A DNA stretch of 64,000 bases from Craterostigma plantagineum (GCA_027422505.1 JAPQWV010000051.1:5547501-5611500), one strand, 5' to 3'. Positions 33,355 to 44,600 are shown, numbered from the stretch's first letter. Program-made: numbers and translations. Notes: a model not told the origin generated them from the sequence alone.

Positions 33355-35515
33355 GCGATTTTGGGCTGAAGCTCTGCATACCGCATGTCATATTTCGAAT
33401 CGTGTATTCTTTAGGCATGGTATAAAGAAAACCCCGTATGAATTATTGAATGGTAAGAAGCCTACAGTCAAATACTTTCATGTCTTTGGATGCTTTTGCT
33501 ACATGCTGAATGACCGAGAATATTTGACAAAGTTTGATTCAAAAAGTGACAAATGCATCTTTTTAGGATACTCGTCTAATAGTCGTGCTTATCGAGTATA
33601 TAACTTGCGCTTGAAGTCTGTTCAGGAATCAGTGAATATTGTGTTTGATGATACTGCTGATCTTAGCAGAATGTCCCCTCAAGTTGATATTACAGATGTT
33701 ATACAAGCTGTCAGTGAAACAGAGGAGACTGAGGATAAAAATGTTGAGCCAACATCTGACTCAACATCTGTGCCGGAACAGAACACTGAGGCTGGACCCA
33801 GTGAAGTGCGACGAGATCCACCAGCTAAGATTCAGAAAGATCATCCCGCTGATCTTATAATTGGAGATGTGAACGAAGGAAGGAAGACCAGAGACAAACC
33901 ACGAAAGGATTATAAGTCCATGGTAAGGAACGCGTGTATGAATTCGCTATACGCTGAGGTACGTTTTAATTGCTTTGTTTCTGATATAGAACCCAAGAAT
34001 GTCCTTGAAGCTCTCAAGGATAATTGCTGGATAAACACGATGCAAGAGGAACTCTTGCAGTTCGAGAAAAACCAAGTTTGGACATTAGTGCCACGGCCGA
34101 AAGACATTAATGTCATAGGCACTAAGTGGATATTTAAGAATAAATCTGATGAACTTGGTAGGGTTGTTAGAAACAAGGCACGTTTAGTAGCTCAGGGTTA
34201 CACGCAAGTAGAAGGTATAGACTTTGATGAGACGTTTGCTCCCGTTGCTAGGTTAGAATCGATTAGGCTTTTGTTAGCTATAGCATGTTGGCTTAACATT
34301 ACATTACACCAAATGGATGTTAAGGGTGCATTTTTGAATGGGTATATTGATAAGGAAATCTATGTCGAACAGCCTAAAGGGTTCGAAGATCCCCATTATC
34401 CTAACCATGTCTTTAAGCTGCAGAAAGCATTGTACGGGTTGAAGCAAGCGCCTCGAGCTTGGTATGCAAGGTTAGCAACATTTTTGCTTGAGTTTGGTTT
34501 CACTCGAGGTGAGGCGGATCGCACTCTTTTTGTTAAGAGGGTCGGATCCGATATTTTGATTGCTCAAGTATATGTTGATGACATTGTTTTTGGTTCAAGC
34601 TCACAAGTTTTATTAGATCAGTTTGTGCAGGCAATGAACACTACCTTTGAGATGTCCATGATAGGCGAATTAACGTACTTTCTAGGCTTGCAGATTAAGC
34701 AAAGCAGCGACGGGATCTTTATGTCCCAAGAGAAATATGCCAAGAACACAGTCAAGAAATTTGGATTAGACACGGCAAAGGTAATGAAAACGCCCATGGG
34801 TTCTGCTCAAAAGGTAAGTAAAGACGATGTTGGGCAGAATGTTGACCCAACATTGTACCGATCTATGATAGGCAGTTTGTTGTACTTATCTGCGAGTAGA
34901 CCTGATATCATGTATAGTGTTTGCGTATGTGCTAGATATCAATCTGAACCTAAGGTTTCGCATCTGAATGCGGTTAAACGAATTCTTCGTTATGTGAGTG
35001 GATCTTGTAGCCTAGGATTATGGTTCTCCAAAGATACTAATTTGAGTCTTGTAGGCTATAGCGATGCTGACTGGGCCGGTGACGAGGATGACCGCAAGAG
35101 CACAAGTGGTGGCTGTTTCTTCTTAGGTAATAACTTAGTTGCATGGTATAGTAAGAAACAGAATTGTGTGTCTTTATCTACTGCTGAGTCCGAATATGTT
35201 GCGGCGGGTAGTTGTTGCACGCAGTTATTGTGGTTGAATAGCATGTTATGTGACTATGGGTTAGAGTGCGAATCTGTGCTTATGTATTGTGATAACCTTA
35301 GTGCCATTAACATTTCTAGGAATCCCATCCAACACTCTCGTACAAAGCATATAGATATTAGGCATCATTTTCTGAGAGATATGGTTGAAAAAGAGTTAGT
35401 CCGCATTGAGCATATAGATACTAAGAATCAGTTAGCAGACATTTTTACGAAAGCATTGGATTCTGAAAGGTTCTCGGACCTGAAGAAATCCATAGGTTTG
35501 CACATGTTAGTTTAA
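33346..35515 (+). CDS. E5 integrase C-terminus, RT and RNase H (second reading frame)
   Basis: Homologous coding starts at SKRFWAEALHTACH near 33346. Earlier codons of this open frame, back to 33158, are out-of-frame integrase. Domains: integrase tail with FHVFGCFCYMLND and FLGYSSNSRAYRVYN; a linker; RT from about 34030, with IGTKWIFKNKSDE, NKARLVAQGYTQVEGIDFDE, HQMDVKGAFLNGYIDKEIYV, ALYGLKQAPRAWYARL and VYVDDIVFGSS (34569-34600, catalytic Asps intact). RNase H shows GYSDADWAGDEDDRKSTSGG, STAESEYVAAGS, YCDNLSAINI, HIDIRHHFLRDM and LADIFTKALDSERF. All catalytic residues appear kept. It has no start codon of its own in the element context, so expression needs the frame of the preceding ORF. Confidence 0.92.
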
Positions 35516-36780
35516 ATGTTGGTCCAACATTTGGATCAACGTAGCATATGTCGATTTTGATAGTTGCTGCTTTAATGTTTGGTTTAATATTCTGTTCTGT
35601 TTTCCTGTGAAATGACTTGATTCTTCTTGATTGGTCCCTAAATGAACCCGACCCCTCTTTTATAGGCTCTTGGTAATACGTCCCTAGGTACACGGCATTC
35701 GCTGTGACGATGTACTCTTTGCGACTAAAAACCAATCCTTTTTGTGATTAGCATGCTTATAAACTCTCTGCTAGATATAGGCTCTTGGAAATAAAATTCC
35801 TTAGGTACACGGCATTCGCGGTGACGATGTATACTATGCGACAAAAAGCCGATCCTTGAGGCAAGGGAGTATAAGGGCAGTGCATAAATTCGGTTGGATA
35901 TTTGAGGTGAAAGGGTAGAAATAAGGGGAACTGATTTTGAGAAGAATTAAGCAGAAAAGTCTAGGATTACGGAATTAGAATGTTGAGTCAAATGTTAGGG
36001 CAACATGTGTGACTGTCAGTTCGATATTGCTACATTGTGTGCTTTCGTTTTGTTCGTGTCTGTCTTTAGTACTGTTTTTGTTAGTCTTGTGTGTCTAGTT
36101 TAGTTATCTCTCAGAATTGCATTAGAAACTCTCGAAGAACAGCTCTTTACACTTGTCTCTATGTGTTCATCAACGTCGCTCAATCGGTGAGTATTTCTTG
36201 ATTCTACTTTGACTTTTGATTTAGGTCTTTCTTTGGTTGAATCATGATTCGAAGTGCTCCTATTAACTCGCATTACTTAGTCTTCGAACTGCTTTTATAT
36301 GCTCACATGAAGAATGAGTCAATTTACTATTTTTAGCTTCATCGTGACTTAGACTCCATATTTGCTCCTATGTGCTCGCGTGTTTGGTTTGGAAATATAC
36401 TATTTTTAGCTCCATGATTTAATTAGGCGGTTTGTGAACCTATTTAGCACTCAATATGTGTCCAACGATTATTTTCTCAGTCACATTTTCTCCACTATCT
36501 GCGATTTTCTGTTAGTAGTGTGTGGTATTTGTAATCGTTGAAACATGCGTATATGAAGTGATTTGATTGATCGAATCTTTTATTCACAAACCCTAGCTCC
36601 TTAACCGACCTCATTTCTCTCTGCCCCCGAATTACTCTCATCTCAATTTCTTTTGGATTTATCTTTGATTTCTTTATGGGAACTAACTTGTTTCTGAGTC
36701 TCAGAATGTTGACCCAGATGTTAGTCCCACATTTAACTCAACATCTGCAAGTTGGCTAACAGAGAAGTTCTGTGAGTTTT
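35516..36780 (+). other. E5 3' non-coding region with an internally duplicated module
   Basis: No supported ORF. 35660-35750 and 35777-35865 are diverged direct copies (ACACGGCATTCGCTGTGACG and ACACGGCATTCGCGGTGACG at their centres). 35530-35965 also resembles the reverse complement of 52395-52745 in the gypsy element. Inverted CAACATT/AATGTTG words occur at about 35514, 35981 and 36706. There is no env-like ORF. Confidence 0.7.
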
Positions 36781-36795
36781 TTTTTTTTCTTTTTC

Positions 36796-37510
36796 TTCCC
36801 AAAAAGGGGGAGAAGGTTGTGCAGATAAAAAGGGGGAGATAAGAAAATTCAGGGGGAGCAGAATAAGGAACCGAACAAACAGGGGGAGCTGACCAAGAAG
36901 GTTGTGCAGATAAAAAGGGGAGATAAGAAAATTCAGGGGGAGCAGAATAAGGAACCGAACAAACAGGGGGAGCTGACCAAGAAGGAGAAGCAGTCGAGAA
37001 AGCGTTAGAAGGAAACTCCATACTCCATTGAGAGTGAAGCTCTGATTCTTTCTCTTTTGCATGCATAATTGATTTTTTTTCTCTGATTTTGCATGTCGAG
37101 AAATGTTTTTACTATATGCATGCTGATTTGCGTCTCCGATATGTTTACATGTGTGCCTGCTTACATGCCGGATATTTATATTTTGCAGATTCGCCTAAAG
37201 ATCGTTTCTTTTTACATGCGTGACTTTATGGTTATTTTGTGCATGCTGATCTGGTTAATTCTGCTTGTGTGACTATGTAGTTTGCCGGCATGCGTATGAA
37301 CGGTTTATATTGTGCAGACGTTTAACTTAAGACCTTGTTATGGCTATGTACTATTGTCGTAGTACTTTGAATAGTTTAATCGCTATTCTGTTTGCGTCTA
37401 CTCTAACCATCTTTTAATGTTTTTGTGGTTGAGTAGATTTTGCCTTCAGGGGGAGTTTTGGAACTTTTAAATCTGCACGGGTTTTGGGAAGAAAGATAAA
37501 AAGGGGAGAT
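36796..37510 (+). promoter_or_regulatory. E5 multiple polypurine tracts and the terminal PPT
   Basis: Tracts of the AAAAAGGGGGAGAT / CAGGGGGAGC type occur at about 36801, 36827, 36850, 36880, 36914, 36935, 36965 and 37448. The PPT proper, AAAAAGGGGAGAT, abuts the LTR at 37498-37510. Multiple PPTs before the 3' LTR are a known Sirevirus trait. Confidence 0.75.
36813..36981 (+). repeat. 85-bp tandem duplication carrying PPT-like tracts
   Basis: 36813-36897 and 36898-36981 are nearly identical. They differ by one G in a G-run. Each contains three purine tracts. Confidence 0.9.
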
Positions 37511-38434
37511 TGTTAATGTTGACTAGCTCAGCTTTGACAATGTTGGGCTAACATTTCAGCCAACATTGTTGTCTGTCAAAATTCGATTTTATCTTTCATG
37601 CCCAAAACCGTTTAACCTTTTTTGTAGCTTTATTTACTGATATGCAGGACGTGGTAAAGTGCTAAAACGAGTCCAAACCGTGTGGAAAGCGTGTGGAGTT
37701 GCTTGAACGAATTTAGGAAGTGCACTTACCATAAATAGAAGATTTGAAGATCAAAAGAGATCAAGTCAAGCTACGACCAAGATTAGAAGATCTGAATATC
37801 AAGGAGATCCAGTCAATCAGTTTACCATAAATAGGAGATAAAGGATCGGCCAATGAGATGAGAAGATTCGAACTAAATATATACTATATTTAGGGAGATC
37901 TTCGAAGAGATATTTGAAGAGATATTCAAGGGATCTTTTTACCAATTCAAGAGGGAGCCAAGGTCTATAAATAAGAGTTATTTTCGAGCTGCAACAAGTG
38001 ACTTTTGAGAGAGCTTTCATGGAGCTGCTTTGAGCGACATATTGAGCGAAAAATATGAGCGAAGCACATATCGAGTTTGAGCGATTTTTACATCTTGCGA
38101 GAGTTGTCTTTTAGTCTAGCTTTTCAGAGGTCGTGAGATCTTGTAGGTTTAGAATCCTTTTTGATTCATTCCGTTTGCTAGACTAGTTTTTGACTATCAT
38201 TTTCGATAGTTTTTGTAATCCATCTTTCTAGTGGATTTTTACCCCTTGGGGCTCGCAGCAAGTTATTTGACTTGCTGCACAAAACATCGTGTGTGTTCGT
38301 TTCGTTTTTATCACTAAGTTTCGTTTTTCCGCTGTGCGTACAAGAAAAGTTAGAACGAGTGTTAGCCTAACATCGTGTCCAACATCAGTAGTTAATTCAG
38401 CTTTTTACATCCATTGTGTACGGGACCCCCATCA
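37511..38434 (+). repeat. E5 3' LTR (924 bp)
   Basis: Near-identical to 29433-30352 (extra GTGT at about 38291 and a few substitutions). It is followed by the AAAGG target duplication at 38435-38439. Confidence 0.95.
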
Positions 38435-38439
38435 AAAGG

Positions 38440-38758
38440 CTATCGATTTGTCTGTATATATCGTTGGGGATCCCCTGCATAAGGGTATTCATGGCTACTA
38501 GATCAGCCTTAGCTCGAGCTCTTTCCTCCAGAGAGTATTCTCTAGGCTCCTTTAGTCGCCTAGAAGCTGGAATTACTAGAGTAGCTGATTCGTCCCCGGG
38601 CACATGAACCCAGAACTGTGCCGGTCCCTCTTCAAGAGTAGATTTTCGGCTTGATCTTTTGGAGCTATGAAATTCAGGAAGCGGCTTCTCCACACTGTGT
38701 ATTCGCCTCTTTGCAAGATCGGCGGTCGGTTGTCATTTCCGAGTGAGTATGCATCCAT
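38440..38758 (-). pseudogene. E4 gag N-terminus (separated from the rest by E5)
   Basis: Starts with MDAYSLGNDNRPPILQ at 38758, closely similar to the E6 gag start at 41681. It continues (after a frame change near 38620) with SRRLKEPREYSLEERARAKA and NTLMQGIPNDIYRQIDSL, where E5 interrupts. The reading is taken up at 29427 with the MWDELHRMMQRTEVG segment. Confidence 0.88.
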
Positions 38759-39825
38759 GTTTGTATTATAGTAGTTGAGTTGTTGAAGGATCTTCGTTGA
38801 TTGTTTTGAAGGTTGAAAATGATGTAAAGTGCTTCACAAGTGACAAATTTAGTTAGTAGCGTTTGATTCGAAAATTAGATCGACAATTATTTTCGATTCA
38901 ATCTTTAAAGTTTGATCGAAATTAATTTCGTCGAAATAGAATGTACTGAGTACTGTTCTCGTGCGAGAAATTTTGTCCGTGAAATATTTTACGAGCGAGA
39001 TAAATTGTTCAAAATCATTCGGTCGAGAAAAATTTCTTGATCGTGAATTTATTTCGATCGTAAAGAAACAGTACGTTAGTAAGTTTCTCGATAAGTCAAA
39101 ATAAATCTGTTGACTAGAAAAGTTTCTCGCGTGTAAATGATTTTCGCCTGGTCAAACGTTAAATGTTTGACCGAAAAAGTTTTTTCGAGAGAAAGTTTTT
39201 ACGCATGCCAAGTCAAAATTAGTCTCTCTCGAAAAAGTTTTCGCTGAATAATGCTCGAGAAATATTTCTAACTAAAATGTTTCTGGTGATGACGATTCTA
39301 GCGCTGACTTCGTATTCTGACCGAGAAAAATTCTCGCGCCAAGTTTTTCGATCGAGAAACTAATCCAATCGTAAACCTAGCGAGAAAAATTAGAACAATC
39401 GAGAAAAATTCACAGAATACGATTAATCACAGATTCGAGCAAAAACAAGAAATTAGACAGTGAAATTTCAGGTAATCGCTCGCAATTACTAGCGAACTGC
39501 GCACGAACAAGCAATTAAACACGTTATGAAGCAAAAATATGTCGTATTTGAGCAAAATCAGAACGTGTTCTTCATGTTCTTCGCATAACAGTAACACACA
39601 GAATCAAATCAATCCTCAATTCGACGTTCAAATAGCTACAGATTTGATCGTAATCAACATTTAGCACTTAACTGAGCACAGAAACATCAAATTCAAGTCA
39701 ATTAAGCACAAAATTAAGCTATTGGATCGAAAAACTTTTCGCGCCAAATCTGTTCTTCGATGGAACAGTGTTCGAAATAAAATTTCGATCCAATTCTAAC
39801 AATTTACGATTCAAAACAGAACGAA
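38759..39825 (-). other. E4 leader between PBS and gag
   Basis: About 1.07 kb with no ORF. It is packed with TTTCTCG/CGAGAAA/TCGATCG words, as in 40644-41680 of E6 and as in the pol-aORF spacer. It presumably acts as 5' UTR with packaging or translation functions (inference). Confidence 0.75.
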
Positions 39826-39840
39826 CCTGCTCTGATACCA
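39826..39840 (-). promoter_or_regulatory. E4 primer-binding site (initiator tRNA-Met)
   Basis: The minus strand reads TGGTATCAGAGCAGG, two bases after the LTR end CCTAACA. Confidence 0.93.
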
Positions 39841-39842
39841 AT

Positions 39843-40192
39843 TGTTAGGTCCTCAGATTAACAACTCTACGATCCTAGGCTAGAAGCCATAGCAATTCGA
39901 TCGTTTAGATGATCAATTGAATTCGATCGAAAAACTTAAAATAAGAACACGAGAGAGAATTCAATTAGAGTGAGAAAGTTACTGTTGTTTCTCTCTCTAG
40001 AATCGATTTGCAAGCCCTTCGGATCAATTCTCTAAACTTTCTCTATTCAGCTTAATTCATTTACAAGTATTTATACCAACAATCTTGGTATAAATATCTA
40101 ACTAGTCCTTAATCTAAAGACTAATATAAGTAAAGCCCCTAATTACAAGGACAACTAATGAAATCAAGCACAATTACAAATGATATTCTACA
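39843..40192 (-). repeat. E4 5' LTR (350 bp)
   Basis: On the minus strand it starts TGTAGAATATC and ends CCTAACA. It is similar to the LTRs of E6 (40269-40626) and E7 (56685-57035). It contains the palindrome ATTTATACCAA/TTGGTATAAAT at 40069-40095. Confidence 0.92.
40069..40095. promoter_or_regulatory. Palindromic TATA element in the E4 LTR
   Basis: ATTTATACCAA, a 5-nt loop, then TTGGTATAAAT: a perfect 11-bp inverted repeat that puts a TATAAAT word on both strands. It is conserved at 40373-40400 and 56912-56939. Confidence 0.6.
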
Positions 40193-40268
40193 GATATGAT
40201 ATGGGAAAGGTATTTAGAGTAAGGTTTCATGCAAATTAATGAATATGACCATTGTGATGCTTGGAACT
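40193..40268. other. 76-bp gap between head-to-head LTRs
   Basis: Unique-looking AT-rich sequence between the 5' LTRs of E4 (leftward) and E6 (rightward). No gene or repeat is recognised. Confidence 0.6.
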
Positions 40269-40626
40269 TGTACAATACCATTTTAGTTGTGCTTTGATTT
40301 AATTAGCTGTCCTTACTCCTTGTAATTAGGGGCTTTTATTGTATTTGTCCTTAGTTTAGGACTTACTTTGTTATTTATACCAAGTATGTTTGGTATAAAT
40401 AGATCTACAAACAATGAGCTTAATGAGAAGATTTTAGAAATTTATCCGAAAGGCTTGCAATTCGATTTCTAAAGAGAGAAACAGCAAATATCTTCTCTCA
40501 CTACAAGGATTCTCTCTCGTGTTCATCAAAAGTGATTTTCGATCGAAATTCGATTCTCAATAATTCTAATCGATAACCTTAGAATTCATGTCTAGGATCG
40601 TAGAGTTGATTAATTAGGACTTAACA
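40269..40626 (+). repeat. E6 5' LTR (358 bp)
   Basis: Starts TGTACAATACC and ends GGACTTAACA. It is homologous to 39843-40192 inverted. It holds the TATA palindrome at 40373-40400. Confidence 0.9.
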
Positions 40627-40628
40627 AT

Positions 40629-40643
40629 TGGTATCAGAGCAGG
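40629..40643 (+). promoter_or_regulatory. E6 primer-binding site (initiator tRNA-Met)
   Basis: TGGTATCAGAGCAGG, two bases after the LTR. Confidence 0.93.
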
Positions 40644-41680
40644 TTCGTTCTGTTTTGAATCGAAAGTTGTTAGAATTGGATCGGAATTTGAATTCTAGTA
40701 CTGTTCCATCGAAGAACAGTTTGGCGCGAATTTCAATTTCGATCTAATAGCTCAATTATGTGCTTAATTGGTTTGAATTTGATGTTACTGTGCTCGTTTT
40801 AGTGATATACATTAATTGCGATTAGATTCCTAGCTGTTTGAACTTCGACTTAGCAGAATCGATCGGATTTGAGTGATTACTGTTCGCACGAATAACTGTT
40901 TAGAACTCATTATGATTTTGATCAAAGTCGACATGTTTTGCTTTCTAATGTGTTTAATTGTGTGTTCATGCGTATTCATCATCTGATACGAGCAAATACC
41001 TGTAATTTCATAGTCTAATTCATCGTTTTTGCTTGAATCAGTGTTAATTGTATTCTGTAACTTTTTGCTATAATTTCAATTTTTCTCGCTAGGTTTTTCG
41101 ATCAGGTTAACTCGCTAGAAAAACTCTGGGCGAAAAATTTTCTCGATCAGAATACCAAGTCAGGCCTAAAGTCGTCTGTAGAAAAGTTTCTCGAGCATTA
41201 CTTAGCGAAAACCTTTCTTGACGAAGACCAATAATGACCTTTGCGCTCGCAAAACTTACCGTCGAAAAACTTTTGCAGTCAAACTATTAACGTTTGACCA
41301 TGCGAAAATCATTTACGGTCGAAAAACTTTTCAGTCAACGGATTTATTTTGACTTAGCGAGAAAATTACTAAACGTACTGTTTCTTGCGATCGAAATAAA
41401 TTCGAAATCCGAAAAATTTTCTCGATCGGAAGATTTTGAGCTATTTTCTTCGCTCGAAAAATTTTTCACTGACAAAGACTTTCTCACACGAGAACAGTAA
41501 CCAATACATTTTATCTCGACACAATTATTCTCTATCAACTCTAAAGATTGAATCGACAATAATTCTCGACTGCTTTAGAATCAAACGCTACTGACTAATT
41601 TGCTACTTGTGAAGCACGTAACATCAGTCCAAACTATCAAAACAACGAACGAAGATCCTTAATCAACTCTAGAAGAAAAA
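40644..41680 (+). other. E6 leader
   Basis: About 1.04 kb, non-coding. From 41080 on it is rich in TCGATC, CTCGAGAAA and GAAAAATTTTTC-like words, matching the E4 leader in style and length. The open frames here are low-complexity shadows. Confidence 0.75.
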
Positions 41681-44600
41681 ATGGATGCTTACTCACTTGG
41701 AAATGACAACCGTCCCCCGGTACTCAAGAGAGGCGAATACACAGTTTGGAGAAGCCAATTTTTGAATTTTATCGAGCTAAAAGATCAAGCAGATGACCTC
41801 CTCAGGTCACTTGAGCAAGACCCAGCTCAGTTCTGGATAAATGTACTTGGTGACAACACTGCTAATCCTTCGATCCATGCCTCTAGACGACTCAAAGAGC
41901 CTAGAGAGTACACTGCATAGGAAAGGGTGAGAGCAAAGGCTGATCTGATAGCAAAGAACACCCTAATGCAGGGCATTCCAAATGACATCTATCGACAGAT
42001 AGACAGCATCCCAACGGCTAAGGGAATGTGGGATGAGCTGCATAAGATGATGCAACGAACAGAAGTCGGTACAAGACCAAGAAGGCAAATATTCTCACAA
42101 CCTACGATTTCTTTAGAGCTAAACCCGAGGAGTGCTTACATTATCTCTACTAGAGATATCTCACACTGTTGAATGAGGAAAATTGAAATGACTAAGACAA
42201 ACATGGAAACTAACATCCGATTTCTTTCCTCTCTGCCTTCAGAATAGAAGAAGATATCCGCTCAAATTCGACAGAATAAAGACCTTGAGGAGTTGGATAT
42301 CCATGCCATGTTTGACAATATCGCACAGCACGAGGAAGATACACGCAAGATTCAGATGGAGCAGAAGGGCAAAGTTAGCGACGACACGGTTGCCCTAGTC
42401 TCGGAAAAGAGAAGCTCTAAATCATGAAAAGAAAAGATCATTAAGCCTCCTACCCACTTAGAGTCTGAAGACAAATCAGATTCAGACATGGAGCCTAACA
42501 TGAAAGCGTTGGGAAAGCAGTTTTGGGAAAATGATGAGCAAACAATACTTCAAGAAGAAGTCCTCATCATCAACCAATCGACTTAGGACCTCAAGCTCAA
42601 AGAACAAAGACCGTGCACCTGAGACCACGAAGTCAAGAACATCAAAGAACCGAGCAAGTGTTTTAACTGCGGGAAACCTGGTCACTATGCCAGACAATGC
42701 ACTATGCCAAAGATGAGAGTGCCAACTATTACTCCAAGAAGCTTCAACTCACAAAGCAGAAGGAAGCTGGAGTACCTCTAATGGCAGAACAAGATCACTG
42801 GCTCGAGGACACGTCTAGCTCAGAAGATGATCTAGCCCTAATGGCCCGCCTGGACGAGCATTCTGACACCGAAACCTCAGACCCGACGGACGAAGACCAA
42901 GCATCTTAATCTTCTCAGGAGGCAGTTTCTCCTTCCAAATTATTGACCATGTCAGAATCGTATCAAATAGCATACACTAACATTAAACGTGAGCAGAAAA
43001 GTATAAAGGATGTGGAGAAGAAACTATCTAGGTCTCAAGAGAAAACGCTAATCTCGCATCAGAACATAGGAGCTGCAGTTCAAAAATAGAAGAGCTAACG
43101 GAGAGCTTAAGACTCAGTGAGACTAGGAACCTTCCAATAAAGAAACCTCCAATAGAGATGCATGATTTAAAAATTAAGGAATTAAAAGACAGACTAGAAA
43201 ATAACTATAATTGCTTGGTTAGAAATCTCAATGAGAAAGCTAACCTCAATTGTAGGTTAACAGAAGCGACTACGAAGATCACCAACCTAGAAGCCAAATT
43301 AGATAAATCTAATACTAAGGTTTGTGTACTTATGAAAGACCTAAATGCCTGTAGAGTCGTCAAATTGATGGTGGAAAATAATTTTGATCTCTTAGGAGTA
43401 GAGCGTAAGAAATTATACGCTAAAATCAAGAAATTAGAAGATCTTTTTGTAAAAAGGGCACAAACTAAACATACTATTCTTAAATCAGCCCAAGGACTTA
43501 GAATTTTATGATTATAAGTATGGCTTAGGTTATGAGAATCCATGTCATTTGAAGAAAGTTGACTGTAAACAACTTTACGATACCAAATACATGGGTCTAA
43601 GACTAACAAACTTGGTGATTTTCATGTGCGCAAAAGAAAGAGATGTCCAAGAGATAGCCAAAAGAAAAACCAAGGCCAAGGCTGAAATCCCCTTTTGCTA
43701 CGACGAACTGAATCAATACGACACTGGGAATCTTCCCAAGGGTTGGAGCCTTGACTCAGTTCAAATTCTTGAAGATCATTCTAATAATAAGGAAGCTCAA
43801 ACTCATAAGTCTGAAAATTCTCCCTACATACCTCATATTGTTAAGTAAATAGAATGTTTAAAAGCCTCATTAGAAAAAGAAAGAGAGAATTTTGAAGCCG
43901 AAAAGAAAGCCTTCCTAAAAGAGATGAAAAATTTCAAAGCTCCCTCCATCTCAAAAGACATTTCTCACGCATCTCCCTCAACTCATAAAAATCACTCTAA
44001 AGAGCGTGAAGACAGAAAAAGCTCATTCAAAAGATCAGAAAATTAAAAATAACATTATGAAAAATTCTAACTCTAATCCTGCTTTGCTTACGTCTACAGG
44101 GAGCGCAGGGCCAGCACTAGAGTTGAAGGCAGAAGTGTCTAGATTAAAGATAGAGGAGTCCGTAGATTTGAATGCCTCTAAGAATATTCCTCCTTATGTA
44201 CAAATAAAAGACACTAATAGAAATAAAAGAGCTATTTCTTCTCTTCAAGTAATTGCTTCTACATGTTCTATTCAGCCTAATACCTTTAGAAGCACAAATT
44301 TCGAAATAGGCTCTTCATCAGCAATAAAAAACAATCATTCTAAAACAAATGCATCTAGGAAGACCCATAGGAAACAAGATCCAATCATTAAAAAGGCTTA
44401 TAGTGCTATTCATGCTTGCTCTCACCTAAGGTATCTTGTAAAAATCGAATCCCGCAAGCACCTTAGGAGAGTATCCCATGAAAAGATCTTTTCCTCGGTC
44501 AAGCACACCAAAGCATTTGTTCGTGCTGAAATTACTCTTCTCAGTAAGGTTCAACCTAAATGGGTTCCTAAATCTCCGTCTAAGAAAACAAAAGCCATAA

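Larger units (their letters stand above)
29433..38434 (+). mobile_element. E5: young Sirevirus-like Ty1/copia element (9,002 bp)
   Basis: Complete element: LTR 29433-30352, PBS, gag-pol, a 2-kb 3' non-coding region with multiple polypurine tracts, final PPT and LTR 37511-38434, with a perfect 5-bp target duplication. The two LTRs differ by only a handful of bases (mainly a 4-bp indel near 38291), so insertion was recent. Large gag-pol, multiple PPTs and long LTRs are features of the plant Sirevirus lineage. A single frameshift separates integrase from RT. Confidence 0.94.
17356..40192 (-). mobile_element. E4: giant Ty1/copia element (copy 1), with E5 nested in gag and its 3' end truncated
   Basis: Minus-strand order: 5' LTR (40192-39843), PBS, about 1-kb leader, gag start (38758-38440), [E5 insertion 29433-38434], rest of gag, protease, integrase, RT and RNase H to 23307, spacer (23306-19523), additional ORF (19522-17356). 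Without E5 and one AAAGG it is about 13.8 kb, and the end of the aORF and the 3' LTR are lost at 17355. E7 supplies the missing 3' end. Stops in integrase and RT make this copy inactive. The gag-pol resembles Sirevirus-type copia elements (inference from motif style). Confidence 0.88.

Noticed and set aside
36701..37066. Minus-strand frames with repeated Ser/Ala/Pro blocks
   Set aside because: Antisense of the tandemly duplicated polypurine-tract region; the apparent protein repeat is due to the 85-bp DNA duplication.
40644..41680. Leader frames at 41294-41559 as small genes
   Set aside because: Low-complexity Lys/Glu/Phe/Ser translations from CGAAAAA/TTTCTCG words on both strands; not conserved in the E4 leader.
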